This document shows positions 1 to 11,113 of a DNA stretch of 64,000 nucleotides, piece by piece. Source of the stretch: Sulfitobacter sp. 20_GPM-1509m (GTDB lineage: Bacteria; Pseudomonadota; Alphaproteobacteria; Rhodobacterales; Rhodobacteraceae). Location: NCBI RefSeq assembly GCF_000620505.1, contig NZ_KK211144.1, positions 627,681 to 691,680 on the forward strand, in the 5' to 3' direction. Both the position numbers and the translations under genes were made by a program. Position 1 is the stretch's first letter. Each line of letters opens with the position of its first letter. The notes below the pieces were generated by a model. It was not told the origin of the DNA. It did not search any database and saw nothing but the letters and a program-made list of their open reading frames with translations.

Positions 1-758
1 ATTTCGGCGGCGACCTTCTCGGGGTGGGTGATCGGTGCCATGTGCCCCGCACCCTCCAGCACAACCCGCTCGGCCTGTGGAATACGGCGCTGAATGGCGC
101 TGTTGGCCGCAGCGATGGTGCCGTCGGATTGGTCACCCTCGATCAGCAGCACAGGGCATTTGATAACGTCCAGCGCGCCGGGCTTCAGCAGTCCGATGCT
201 GTCGCGCTGCACTGCGGGCGCGGATCCCGCGACAAAGTCGATACGGTCGGCCATGTACTGCCGGGTCTGTTCGGGAATTTCATCCCACGGCACACCGTTG
301 CCCCAGCCGCGGTTGAACGACCGCGCCGCCTGCATCTTGTCACCCGCCTGCATCGCCGCATCGAAATCCAGATTGCGCTGGCGGTATTCCTCGACCTTGG
401 CCGGATCATCCGCCGCGACAAAGGCAAAGGCCACCGGCTCGATCAATGTCAGGCTGCGCACCCGCTCGGGCGCCTCGGCGGCCAGCCGCAGGGCCACGAT
501 CGCGCCAAAGCTGTGGCCGATCACGTCCATAGGCTCGGACAGCATGTCATGGCCCCAAGCGGTCACCAGATCATGCAGGTCGCCGGTGCCGTCCCAGTCG
601 GGAGATTTGCCATGGCTGGGCATGTCATAGGCATTGATCGTCAGCCCCGCGCCCATGGCATCGGCCAGACCGCGCCACGCGCCCGAATGGGCCAGCGTGC
701 AGTGAATCGCAAGGACCTGTCGGGGGCCCTTGCCATAGCGTCTTGAGTGGTACTGCAT
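1..758 (-). CDS. alpha/beta hydrolase, 3' end outside the window
   Basis: An alpha/beta-fold hydrolase of unknown substrate. The frame opens with ATG at 758 and stays open to base 1, so about 252 residues are visible and the C-terminus lies beyond the window. The nucleophile elbow GHSFGA puts the catalytic Ser at residue 83. A segment reading LLIEGDQSDGT is the usual acid-loop region, and GAGHMAP carries the catalytic His near residue 239. The start lies 2 bases after the stop of the HCCA-isomerase-like gene, so the two are probably co-transcribed. The fold is clear. The reaction cannot be read from the sequence. Confidence 0.85.
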   Translation of the reverse strand, partial: MQYHSRRYGKGPRQVLAIHCTLAHSGAWRGLADAMGAGLTINAYDMPSHGKSPDWDGTGDLHDLVTAWGHDMLSEPMDVIGHSFGAIVALRLAAEAPERVRSLTLIEPVAFAFVAADDPAKVEEYRQRNLDFDAAMQAGDKMQAARSFNRGWGNGVPWDEIPEQTRQYMADRIDFVAGSAPAVQRDSIGLLKPGALDVIKCPVLLIEGDQSDGTIAAANSAIQRRIPQAERVVLEGAGHMAPITHPEKVAAE

Positions 759-760
759 GC

Positions 761-1360
761 TTAAAGCTTGCCTGCCAGATGCAGATCCAGATCCTCCAGC
801 CGGTCCTGCCCCCAGAACCGGTTGTCGCCCTCGCAGATGTAGAATGGCGCGCCAAAGACACCGCGATTGGCGGCCTCTTCCAGATTGGCGGCATAGGTTT
901 CAGCCCCCTGCAACAACCCGCTGTCTGCGAGCGACGGTGAGAAACCGGCCTCTTCCAGACAGGCACGCACCACGTCATCCTGCGCGATGTCTTTCTCTTC
1001 GGCCCAGACCGCGCGCAGGAACGCATGCACCAGCTTGCCCAGATCGCCACCACCCGCATGGATCGCCGCGATGATCGCATAAGAGGCAGGCGCGCCATTG
1101 GTGGGCCAATGCGCAGGCTTCAGGTTGAACGGCATGTCCAGTTTCTTGGCCTGCCGCACCAGTTCCTGTGCCCGGTATTCCTGACGGCTGGGATGGCGGT
1201 CCTTGGGGGGCGTGCCCCCGGTGCGACCGAACAGGGCCACCACATCTGTGGGCTTATAATTGATCGTGGCGCCGTGTTTGGCCGCGATCTCTTCCAGCCG
1301 TGTGCCCGCCAGGTAGGTATATGGCGACAGCACGGAAAAAAAATAGTCGATCTGGTGCAT
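761..1360 (-). CDS. 2-hydroxychromene-2-carboxylate isomerase-like protein (DsbA/kappa-GST family)
   Basis: A 199-residue thioredoxin-fold protein of the kappa-class GST/DsbA family, in the branch named for 2-hydroxychromene-2-carboxylate isomerase, a glutathione-dependent enzyme of naphthalene breakdown. The N-terminus reads DYFFSVLSPYTYLAG, with the Ser (about residue 12) that takes the place of the DsbA cysteine. The C-terminal part has the family signature GVFGAPFY (cis-Pro loop) and WGQDRLEDL. The ribosome site GGAGAAG lies just before the ATG at 1360. It leads the alpha/beta hydrolase gene by 2 bases. No other aromatic catabolism genes are nearby, so the true role may be a general GST-like one. 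Confidence 0.85.
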   Translation of the reverse strand: MHQIDYFFSVLSPYTYLAGTRLEEIAAKHGATINYKPTDVVALFGRTGGTPPKDRHPSRQEYRAQELVRQAKKLDMPFNLKPAHWPTNGAPASYAIIAAIHAGGGDLGKLVHAFLRAVWAEEKDIAQDDVVRACLEEAGFSPSLADSGLLQGAETYAANLEEAANRGVFGAPFYICEGDNRFWGQDRLEDLDLHLAGKL

Positions 1361-1465
1361 GTTCTTCTCCGATAGGGGGGTGTCCCGCTTTGCCGGACCG
1401 TAAGGCCATGCTAAGCGGTGTCAACGTCACGATTCTGTCACAAGCGCCTTGGGGGGCCACAAGAC

Positions 1466-2485
1466 ATGCCACACGTTCAGGAACCCAAGCTGATCGCCGG
1501 AAACGCCAACCAGCCACTCGCACAGGCCATCGCACGCAGAATGTCGATGCACCGGGGCAAGAAAATGGGATTGGTTGACGCCCGGGTCGAACGGTTCAAC
1601 GACGGGGAAATCTTTGTCGAGGTTTTCGAAAATGTCCGCGGCGAGGACATGTATATCATCCAGCCGACCTCGAACCCTGCCAACGACAACCTGATGGAAC
1701 TGCTGATCATGTGCGACGCGCTGCGCCGGTCCTCGGCTGCGCGCATCACCGCCGTGATCCCCTATTTCGGCTACGCGCGGCAGGACCGCCGGACCAAGGC
1801 CCGCACACCGATCAGCTCAAAGCTGGTGGCCAACATGCTGGTCAGTGCCGGTGTCGAACGGGTCCTGACCATGGACCTGCACGCCGCACAGATCCAGGGC
1901 TTTTTCGACATCCCCGTCGACAACCTCTATGCCTCGCCAATCTTTGCCTTGGACATCGCCAACCAGTTCCGCGACCGTATGGGCGACCTTATGATCGTCT
2001 CGCCTGACGTGGGCGGCGTGGCGCGCGCACGCGAGCTGGCCAAACGCCTGAACGCGCCGCTGTCCATCGTCGACAAACGCCGCGAGAAACCCGGCGAGAT
2101 TGCCGAGATGACCGTGATCGGTGACGTGAAGGACAAGGTTGCCCTGATCGTGGACGACATGTGCGACACCGCCGGCACCCTGTGCAAAGCCGCCGAAGTG
2201 TTGATGGAAAACGGCGCCAAAGAGGTTCACAGCTACATCAGCCACGGCGTGATGAGCGGCCCTGCGGTCGAGCGTGTGACAAATTCGGTGATGAAGTCGC
2301 TGGTGATCACTGACACGATCGCGCCCACCAAGGCGATCCTGGACGCCCCCAACATCCGCGTCGTGCCCACGGCCCCGATCTTTGCGCAGGCCATCCTGAA
2401 CATCTGGAACGGCACCTCGGTCAGTTCGCTGTTCGAACAGGACACGCTGGGCCCGATCTATGACGGCATGTACGCCGCCGAGTAA
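1466..2485 (+). CDS. prs: ribose-phosphate pyrophosphokinase
   Basis: Makes 5-phosphoribosyl-1-pyrophosphate from ribose 5-phosphate and ATP, the precursor for purines, pyrimidines, histidine, tryptophan and NAD. The protein is 339 residues from the ATG at 1466. An upstream in-frame start at 1418 would add 16 residues that do not fit the family. Signatures visible are the N-terminal substrate loop ([10 protein letters not shown]), YFGYARQDR with the ATP-binding region, the catalytic flexible loop (DKRREKPGE) and the PRPP-binding motif [15 protein letters not shown]. It stands alone, with a copy of the dispersed intergenic repeat immediately after its stop codon, facing a convergent gene. Confidence 0.97.
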   Translation: MPHVQEPKLIAGNANQPLAQAIARRMSMHRGKKMGLVDARVERFNDGEIFVEVFENVRGEDMYIIQPTSNPANDNLMELLIMCDALRRSSAARITAVIPYFGYARQDRRTKARTPISSKLVANMLVSAGVERVLTMDLHAAQIQGFFDIPVDNLYASPIFALDIANQFRDRMGDLMIVSPDVGGVARARELAKRLNAPLSIVDKRREKPGEIAEMTVIGDVKDKVALIVDDMCDTAGTLCKAAEVLMENGAKEVHSYISHGVMSGPAVERVTNSVMKSLVITDTIAPTKAILDAPNIRVVPTAPIFAQAILNIWNGTSVSSLFEQDTLGPIYDGMYAAE

Positions 2486-2492
2486 TCACGGG

Positions 2493-2553
2493 CTTCATCT
2501 TGCCAGAAAACTCCGGGGACGCGCCGTAGGCGCGGGGGCAGAGCCCCTGCCCC
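2493..2553 (+). repeat. dispersed intergenic hairpin repeat, copy 1
   Basis: First of six copies of an element that starts CTTCATCTTGCC, continues AAACTCCGGGG, then has a short GC hairpin (GCGCCGTAGGCGC) and ends in GGGGGCAGAGCCCC, a second hairpin. It fills the space between the convergent prs and H-type lectin-like genes, beginning 8 bases after the prs stop, and may end transcription from both sides. Confidence 0.85.
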
Positions 2554-2555
2554 GC

Positions 2556-2909
2556 TCAGTACAGATCCCAGTCCTCGGGGTCTGCCACTTCTCCGATTGC
2601 CGTCCAACTGACCCGCACCCGCGCCACGCGGGTGTCGCCCCATGTGCGGAACACCAGGTCAAAGCCGTCCTCGGTGATCGTTTCCGTCGAAACATCGGCC
2701 CGGATCACTGTCGTGGCGTCCATATCCCACAGACTGATCGCGGCCTGAATCGCAGGTGGCCTGCGATAGCGCTCCGAGAATGAGATCCGCCGACGCCGCT
2801 CGCGCTGGCCACGTCCTGTCCACATTTCGCCACCGTCCTCGAAATCCGAGAACAGCACAGGGTCGCCCTGCTCGATGCCGATCATGTAGTTGCGAAGTTT
2901 CTTCATCAT
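2556..2909 (-). CDS. H-type lectin domain-like small protein
   Basis: A 117-residue soluble protein from the double ATG at 2909/2906. An upstream start at 2954 adds 15 basic residues that look non-coding. The C-terminal half (residues about 50-117) resembles the H-type lectin domain: a repeated pattern of short beta strands with GFDLVFRTWGDTRVARVRVSW and an aromatic-rich end (EDWDLY). The N-terminus reads SDFEDGGEMWTGRG, which fits the same fold. There is no signal peptide. The function in bacteria is not established. The family assignment is from recall of related proteins in Rhodobacterales and is moderately sure. Confidence 0.65.
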   Translation of the reverse strand: MMKKLRNYMIGIEQGDPVLFSDFEDGGEMWTGRGQRERRRRISFSERYRRPPAIQAAISLWDMDATTVIRADVSTETITEDGFDLVFRTWGDTRVARVRVSWTAIGEVADPEDWDLY

Positions 2910-2996
2910 TTGGCCTTGTCTGCGCGGAAAATGTCCGCGCTGCGCCCGGATCATCCCAGAGTTGCAGATTGCACAAGAATATGGCCGAAATGCAAG

Positions 2997-3023
2997 AAGG
3001 CCCCGAAATTTTCGGGGCCTTTT
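2997..3023 (-). terminator. terminator hairpin downstream of atpC
   Basis: A 12-bp near-perfect palindrome (AAGGCCCCGAAA pairing with TTTCGGGGCCTT) lies about 20 bases past the atpC stop. A run of T follows on the plus side and TTCTT on the minus side. It is well placed to end the atp operon transcript and may also work for the opposite strand. Confidence 0.7.
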
Positions 3024-3043
3024 CAGTGATTTGGCGTTAACGA

Positions 3044-3478
3044 TTACAGGCTGGGCTGTTTGGTGCTCAGACCGATTTCGCTGCCCATGGCGACCATGTC
3101 GCCCAACAGCTTGGCCGCGTCATCGACGGGGCCCGGCTCGTTTTGCCAGTTGTCCTTGGCCGTCTTGTACATATTTTCGGCCTCTTGGTACATCTCGTCG
3201 AGATGTTCCTGCGTCATGTCGGCCCGCGCCACGGCGCGTTCGGCCAGGACGGTGACGCCCTCGGCGTTGATCTCGGCAAAGCCGCCGGTGACAACGTATT
3301 CAGCGGACTTGCCGTCTGCCTCGACCTTCAGCAGGCCGGGACGCAGCGTGGTGATGGTGGGCGCGTGGCCTGCCATCACGGTCAGATCCCCATCGGCGCC
3401 GGGGATCGAAACCGAGGTCGCGGCGTGCGAGGCAAGGCTGCGCTCGGGCGAAACCAGATCGAATTGCATATCTGCCAC
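3044..3478 (-). CDS. atpC: F0F1 ATP synthase subunit epsilon
   Basis: Epsilon subunit of the F1 sector, part of the central stalk and a brake on ATP hydrolysis. The protein is 144 residues from a GTG at 3478. That GTG has AAGGGGA about seven bases upstream, better than the ATG at 3502 that precedes the ribosome site. An internal ATG at 3469 is also possible. The N-terminal beta-sandwich is clear ([35 protein letters not shown]), followed by a short alpha-helical hairpin (about residues 85-125). It is the last gene of atpHAGDC, 70 bases after atpD. Confidence 0.96.
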   Translation of the reverse strand: MADMQFDLVSPERSLASHAATSVSIPGADGDLTVMAGHAPTITTLRPGLLKVEADGKSAEYVVTGGFAEINAEGVTVLAERAVARADMTQEHLDEMYQEAENMYKTAKDNWQNEPGPVDDAAKLLGDMVAMGSEIGLSTKQPSL

Positions 3479-3548
3479 TTGTGTTCCCCTTGGATCAGGC
3501 ACCTCACCCGGACAGCATTACCTGCTGCCCGGGATCGGTGATTGGGAT

Positions 3549-4994
<1,446 letters not shown>

Positions 4995-5876
4995 TTAGAG
5001 CGCCTCGGCGCCCGAAATGATTTCAATCAGCTCGTTGGTGATCACGGCCTGACGCGAACGGTTGTACTGAATGGTCAGCTTTTCGATCATGTCGCCTGCG
5101 TTGCGGGTGGCGTTGTCCATTGCGGACATCCGTGCGCCCTGTTCGGACGCCCCGTTTTCCAGCAGAGCCGAGAAGATCGCCGTCGCAATCGCACGCGGCA
5201 GCAAATCGGCCAGAACGGCCTCTTCGCTGGGCTCGTAATCATAGACGGTCGAGCCATCGACATCGGCAACCGCCTCGGCAGGCACCTCGAACGGAATGAT
5301 CTGTTGTGCTGTGGGCGTCTGGCTCACAACGTTCACGAACTTCGCATAGAAGATCGTGGCAACATCAAATTCACCAGCGTCAAAACGGCCAAGGATGTCC
5401 TTGGCGATGCCTTGCGCGTCGGGGTAGCTGACACGTTTGACCTCGGTCAGGTCGACGTGGCCCACAAAGCGCGATCCAAGATCACGTTTCATGGCGTCAC
5501 GGCCTTTTTTGCCAACGGTCAGGATTTTGACGGTCTTGCCCGCCGCTTCCAGTTCCGCTGCCTTGGCCTTGGCCTTCTTCGAGATGTTCGCGTTGAAACC
5601 GCCGCACAGGCCACGTTCCGCGGTCATGACGACCAACAGGTGGGTCTGGTCACTGCCCGTGCCGCTCAGCAGCTTGGGCGCGTTGTCAGATCCGCCAACG
5701 GAACCCGCCAGCCCTGCCATCACGGCATTGAACCGCTCTGTATAGGGCCGCGACTGTTCGGCAGCTTCCTGGGCGCGGCGAAGTTTCGCCGCGGCCACCA
5801 TTTGCATGGCTTTTGTGATCTTCCGAGTGTTCTTCACACTCTGGATCCGGTTTTTAAGGTCCTTGAGACTTGGCAT
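4995..5876 (-). CDS. atpG: F0F1 ATP synthase subunit gamma
   Basis: Rotor shaft of F1, 293 residues. The N-terminal coiled-coil helix ([21 protein letters not shown]) and the C-terminal helix ([39 protein letters not shown]) are typical and form the shaft inside the alpha3beta3 ring. The central Rossmann-like domain carries the [11 protein letters not shown] signature. It lies 14 bases downstream of atpA and 21 bases upstream of atpD. Confidence 0.99.
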   Translation of the reverse strand: MPSLKDLKNRIQSVKNTRKITKAMQMVAAAKLRRAQEAAEQSRPYTERFNAVMAGLAGSVGGSDNAPKLLSGTGSDQTHLLVVMTAERGLCGGFNANISKKAKAKAAELEAAGKTVKILTVGKKGRDAMKRDLGSRFVGHVDLTEVKRVSYPDAQGIAKDILGRFDAGEFDVATIFYAKFVNVVSQTPTAQQIIPFEVPAEAVADVDGSTVYDYEPSEEAVLADLLPRAIATAIFSALLENGASEQGARMSAMDNATRNAGDMIEKLTIQYNRSRQAVITNELIEIISGAEAL

Positions 5877-5890
5877 TGCCTTATCTCTCC

Positions 5891-7429
<1,539 letters not shown>

Positions 7430-7990
7430 TTATCCGACCTCTTTCATTACGTTCTGGAGGGAATTGAGCTTGGAGCGGATCGACGTGTCGATCATCTTCG
7501 AGCCCACTTTTACGACAAGACCGCCGATGAGGCTTTCATCAACGGTCGCATGAATAGTCACGGTTTTGCCCATCGACGCGGTCAGCGTCTTGGCCAATTT
7601 GTCAGACTGCGTCTTGGTCAGCGCCTTGGCCGAGGTGACGTCGGCGGTCACTTCGCCTTTGTCTTCGGCGATCAGATCGCGCAGGGTCTGAACCAGTTGC
7701 GGCAGCACGAACAGACGACGCTTTTGCGCCATCAGTGCCAGCGTGTTGGACATCACGCCGGACAGTTTCATCTTTTTCGCCAGTGCCGTCACGGCCGCGC
7801 CTTGCTGGTCGCGGGTGTAGATCGGCGAATGGATCATGGCATTGAAATCGCCCGACTCCGCCATCGCCTCTTGCAAGGCGGCAATATCGGTCTCAATGGC
7901 TTTTACGGCCTTGGTCTCTTTGGCCAAGTCGTAGACGGCAGTCGCATATCTTTTGGCGATGCCTGTGGAGATCGAAGCTGGTTCGGACAC
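7430..7990 (-). CDS. atpH: F0F1 ATP synthase subunit delta
   Basis: Peripheral-stalk subunit that holds the alpha3beta3 head to the b subunits, 186 residues. The N-terminal helical domain (SEPASISTGIAKRYATAVYDLAKE) and the C-terminal signature region ending IDTSIRSKLNSLQNVMKEV are typical. Two GTG codons (7996 and 7990) could start it. The second has GGAAGG six bases upstream while the first abuts it, so 7990 was chosen. It is the first gene of atpHAGDC. The F0 genes are not in the window, as is usual in alphaproteobacteria, where F1 and F0 are separate operons. Confidence 0.96.
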   Translation of the reverse strand: MSEPASISTGIAKRYATAVYDLAKETKAVKAIETDIAALQEAMAESGDFNAMIHSPIYTRDQQGAAVTALAKKMKLSGVMSNTLALMAQKRRLFVLPQLVQTLRDLIAEDKGEVTADVTSAKALTKTQSDKLAKTLTASMGKTVTIHATVDESLIGGLVVKVGSKMIDTSIRSKLNSLQNVMKEVG

Positions 7991-8301
7991 GTCCACCCTT
8001 CCAATGTCTGGCCCCGGTCTTCGACACGTCAGTGCCGATAGAACGAGGGAGTTGGCGCGGGCTGATGGGCATCAATCCGCTGAAATCAGGGGGGATGTAT
8101 CAGACCCCCGCGCACCCCGCAACTGTCGTCAGCACCCTGCGGAAAAGGGTGTTATTATTTAATTTCAGCACCTTACCCCAAGTGCGACGCTTTGGACCGT
8201 CGAATTTGTTAAAAAACTCTTCCGATCCGGCACAGCGAACGAGCGATTCCTGCGCATTCACCACAATTTTACCACGCCACGCGGCACAGTGCAGCCCCGC
8301 G
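7991..8301 (-). promoter_or_regulatory. leader and promoter region of the atp operon
   Basis: About 310 bases with no convincing gene. It must hold the atpHAGDC promoter, but no -35/-10 pair stands out. The one visible structure is a hairpin at 8135-8153 (CACCCT, loop, AGGGTG), with TTATTATTTAATTT after it on the plus strand. On the minus strand it would sit in the atp leader. On the plus strand it looks like a terminator without a gene in front of it. Confidence 0.45.
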
Positions 8302-8359
8302 CTTCATCTTGCCGGAAAACTCCGGGGGAACGGCCGCAGGCTGTGGGGCTGGCCCCCCA
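8302..8359 (+). repeat. dispersed intergenic hairpin repeat, copy 2
   Basis: Copy with CTTCATCTTGCC, AAAACTCCGGGGG, a small hairpin (GGCCGCAGGCTG) and the end hairpin GGGGCTGGCCCC. It is the most diverged of the five CTTCATC-type copies in its 3' half. It lies about 20 bases past the stop of the class II aldolase gene (minus strand) and upstream of the atp leader. Confidence 0.8.
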
Positions 8360-8378
8360 CCGAACCGCGCCGCACGGA

Positions 8379-9209
8379 CTAGTGGTCAAAGCCCGGATTG
8401 GTCCGCTTCAGCTTGCGCATCAGCCCCGGCCAGATCAGGTTGTCGCCATATCCCGGCGTGAACGCGCCCCCGGCTTGCGCCTGCACCGTGTCGGCCATGG
8501 CCTGATCTTCCTCGTGCAGGTTCTCTGTGCCCGCAGCCTGCGCAAAGATCTGCGTCTTGCAGGCGTTTTCCAGAAAATACATCCGCAGGAAGGCAATCGC
8601 GCAGTTCGGTCCCAAGGTCAGCGTGCCGTGGTTGCGCAGCATCAGCAGCGACTTGTCGCCCAGATCGTTGACGATGCGTTCCCGCTCGTCCAGCTCCAGC
8701 GCGATGCCTTCGTAGTCGTGATAGGCCAGATCGTTGTTCACGATCATCGAGAACTGCGTATACCGCCGCAGCCCGCCGTTCTGCACGGACACAGCCACAC
8801 CGTAGGGCGTGTGCACATGGATCACGCAGCCCGCGTCATGGCGCGCCGCGTGGATGGCCGAGTGGATGGTGAAACCAGCCGGGTTGATGTTGTAAGGCGT
8901 GTCCTGACAGATCTTGCCTTCAAGGTCGATCTTGACCAGCGACGACGCCGTCATTTCATCGAACATCACGCCGTAAGGGTTGATGAGAAACCGTTCGGCC
9001 CCGTCCTCGTCGGGCAGACGCGCCGAAATATGGGTGAACACCAGATCGGTCCAGCCGTGCATCGCGCACAGACGGTAGGTGGCGGCAAGCTGGCAGCGCA
9101 GCGCCCATTCCTCCTCCGAGACTTTGCCCTTCAGCGACGGCATGTCCATCGGATCAGGCATGTCCTTGATGTCCATGGCCGTCGGCATCGCAGTGGCGGC
9201 ATCTTTCAT
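8379..9209 (-). CDS. class II aldolase/adducin family protein
   Basis: A 276-residue class II aldolase/adducin-head protein. The zinc-binding histidines are recognisable in CVIHVHTPYG (HxH) and in the later MLRNHGTLTLG segment, and the early THISARLPD region matches the substrate phosphate loop of the fold. Members include fuculose- and ribulose-phosphate aldolases, but this longer form is usually annotated without a substrate. The start has GGGAGGAGAG just upstream. It is a single-gene unit ending in a dispersed repeat. The family is clear; the reaction is not. Confidence 0.88.
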   Translation of the reverse strand: MKDAATAMPTAMDIKDMPDPMDMPSLKGKVSEEEWALRCQLAATYRLCAMHGWTDLVFTHISARLPDEDGAERFLINPYGVMFDEMTASSLVKIDLEGKICQDTPYNINPAGFTIHSAIHAARHDAGCVIHVHTPYGVAVSVQNGGLRRYTQFSMIVNNDLAYHDYEGIALELDERERIVNDLGDKSLLMLRNHGTLTLGPNCAIAFLRMYFLENACKTQIFAQAAGTENLHEEDQAMADTVQAQAGGAFTPGYGDNLIWPGLMRKLKRTNPGFDH

Positions 9210-9347
9210 TGGTCTCTCCTCCCAGAGTGGCGTGTCATGGCGCGCAGTGTAGACAGTTCATCGGCACATGGGAAATGACGCGGCGTTCATTTTAGATATG
9301 TCGGCGCAAAGAGGCTCAACTGCGTCGAGCCGGACGGCTTCACCCGA

Positions 9348-10100
9348 TCAGGATGGCTCGCGCGAGCGCCCGACAACAGGCTCGGTCAGCCCTTCCAGAA
9401 CGCTCACACGCTTGCGGGCGCGGCTGGCCGTGCCTTTGGGCGGATAGACCAGCTTGGACGCCTCGACCATGAAGGCGCCGCCCGCGATCATGCCGGGCAT
9501 GGCGCGGCCTATGCCCTCGAACATGGCTGCAGACTTCATCCACAGACGTCGGCCTGATGGAAACTGGTAGAGCGCCCCGACGTGGCGTTCGGGCAGAAAC
9601 TGATGTTTGCGCAATTGGGTTTCCAGTTGCGAGGCCGAATAGGGTCGTCCGTAGCCGAACGGCGTGCGGTCGCGCCGCGACCACAGCCCTGCGCGGTTGG
9701 GTACGATAAACAGCGCCTTGCCCCCCGGCCCCAGCACCCGCCAGCATTCTTCCAGCAAATCCTGCGGCCGGTCCGAGGTTTCCAGCCCATGCATCACCAC
9801 CAGCTTGTCCACATGACCCGTCTCGATCGGCCACATCGTCTCTTCGATCAGCGCCGACACGTTTTGCTGACCTGCGGGCCAGGGCATCACCCCTTGAGGC
9901 CCGGGCATCAGGGCCATCACCCGGCGCGCGTCTTGCAGATAGGGGCGCAGAAGCGGCACCGCGAACCCATAGCCCGCCACGGTCTGCCCCTTGGCCTCGG
10001 GCCACAATTGCAGCATCCGCCCGCGCAGCGATTTCTGCGCCGCACGCCCCAGCGCACTGCGATAGTAGAAATTGCGCAAGTCCTGTACGTCGAGGTGCAT
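9348..10100 (-). CDS. class I SAM-dependent methyltransferase domain protein
   Basis: A 250-residue protein with a methyltransferase type 11-like core. The segment [21 protein letters not shown] is the typical post-motif strand/helix of small-molecule methyltransferases. The expected glycine-rich SAM loop is replaced by a weaker [11 protein letters not shown], so binding of SAM is likely but not certain. It diverges from gloB with 68 bases between the two starts, an arrangement that suggests a shared promoter region. The substrate is unknown. Confidence 0.75.
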   Translation of the reverse strand: MHLDVQDLRNFYYRSALGRAAQKSLRGRMLQLWPEAKGQTVAGYGFAVPLLRPYLQDARRVMALMPGPQGVMPWPAGQQNVSALIEETMWPIETGHVDKLVVMHGLETSDRPQDLLEECWRVLGPGGKALFIVPNRAGLWSRRDRTPFGYGRPYSASQLETQLRKHQFLPERHVGALYQFPSGRRLWMKSAAMFEGIGRAMPGMIAGGAFMVEASKLVYPPKGTASRARKRVSVLEGLTEPVVGRSREPS

Positions 10101-10168
10101 TGCAGCCCTTCATCGGATCGGCCAAGCTGGCCCTTACGCCGATCCTATCAACCGTGAAGGAAATGACC

Positions 10169-10936
10169 ATGCCCCTTGAACTCGTCACAGTGCCCTGCCT
10201 TGAAGACAACTATGCCTTTCTGGTCCACGACGCAGACAGCGGCGAAACCGCGGTGATCGACGTGCCCGAGGCGGGGCCGATCAAGGACGCACTGGCCGCG
10301 CGCGGCTGGACGCTGAGCCATGTGCTGCTGACGCACCACCACTGGGACCATGTCGACGGGCTGCCCGACCTGCTGGCGGACCATCCGGCCAAGGTGATTG
10401 GTGCCGCCGCCGATGCCCACCGCCTGCCGCCGCTGGATCTGGCTGTGGCAGAGGGCGACAGCTTTACCGTGGGCAGCGATCGCTTTGAGGTTCTGAACGT
10501 CAGCGGCCATACCGTCGGCCACATCGCCTTTCACGCGCCGGCGTCCAAGCTGGTGTTCACCGCCGACAGCCTGATGGCGTTGGGCTGTGGCCGCCTGTTC
10601 GAAGGCACGCCCGCGCAAATGCTGGACAGCATGACCAAGCTGGCCGCCCTGCCCGGCGACACCACCGTGTGCTCGGGACACGAATACACCACCACCAACG
10701 CAAAATTCGCAGCCACTGTTGATCCTGAAAACGCGGCGCTTATATCTCGTACACAGGACATCGCGGACAAACGCGCCGCCGGGATGCCCACCGTGCCCTC
10801 CAAGCTTCAGCTTGAACTGGACACAAACCCTTTTCTGCGCGCCTCAGACCCTGCCATCGCCCGCACTCTGGACATGACAGGCGCAACGCCACTGGACGTT
10901 TTTACCGAAGTCCGCGCACGCCGCGACCGGTTCTGA
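10169..10936 (+). CDS. gloB: hydroxyacylglutathione hydrolase (glyoxalase II)
   Basis: Hydrolyses S-lactoylglutathione to lactate and glutathione, the second step of methylglyoxal detoxification. The protein is 255 residues from the ATG at 10169, which has AAGGA seven bases upstream. An ATG two codons earlier is too close to it. The dinuclear metal motif THHHWDHVDG is present, with the later metal ligands in NVSGHTVGHIAF, FTADSLMALGCGRLFEGT and CSGHEYT. The C-terminal helical domain for glutathione binding ends FTEVRARRDRF, as expected. Confidence 0.96.
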   Translation: MPLELVTVPCLEDNYAFLVHDADSGETAVIDVPEAGPIKDALAARGWTLSHVLLTHHHWDHVDGLPDLLADHPAKVIGAAADAHRLPPLDLAVAEGDSFTVGSDRFEVLNVSGHTVGHIAFHAPASKLVFTADSLMALGCGRLFEGTPAQMLDSMTKLAALPGDTTVCSGHEYTTTNAKFAATVDPENAALISRTQDIADKRAAGMPTVPSKLQLELDTNPFLRASDPAIARTLDMTGATPLDVFTEVRARRDRF

Positions 10937-11113
10937 CGGTCCCACCCGCAACAATCGACAGCAATTCCTTCAGGTTTGTCACTTTTGTGACTGGTTTATG
11001 AAAGAAAACCCTTGAAGCCAGCCGTCGATCAACCAAACTCTAACAGTATGAGGCCATGGTTGGCAGCGGGCACCCAAATGCCCTCACCGACCCAGATCAG
11101 AAGGAGCACGAGC

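Noticed and set aside
11011-11045. Heat-shock type promoter before clpA
   Set aside because: CTTGAA at 11011 is a plausible -35, but no convincing -10 follows at the right distance. It is therefore not listed as a feature.
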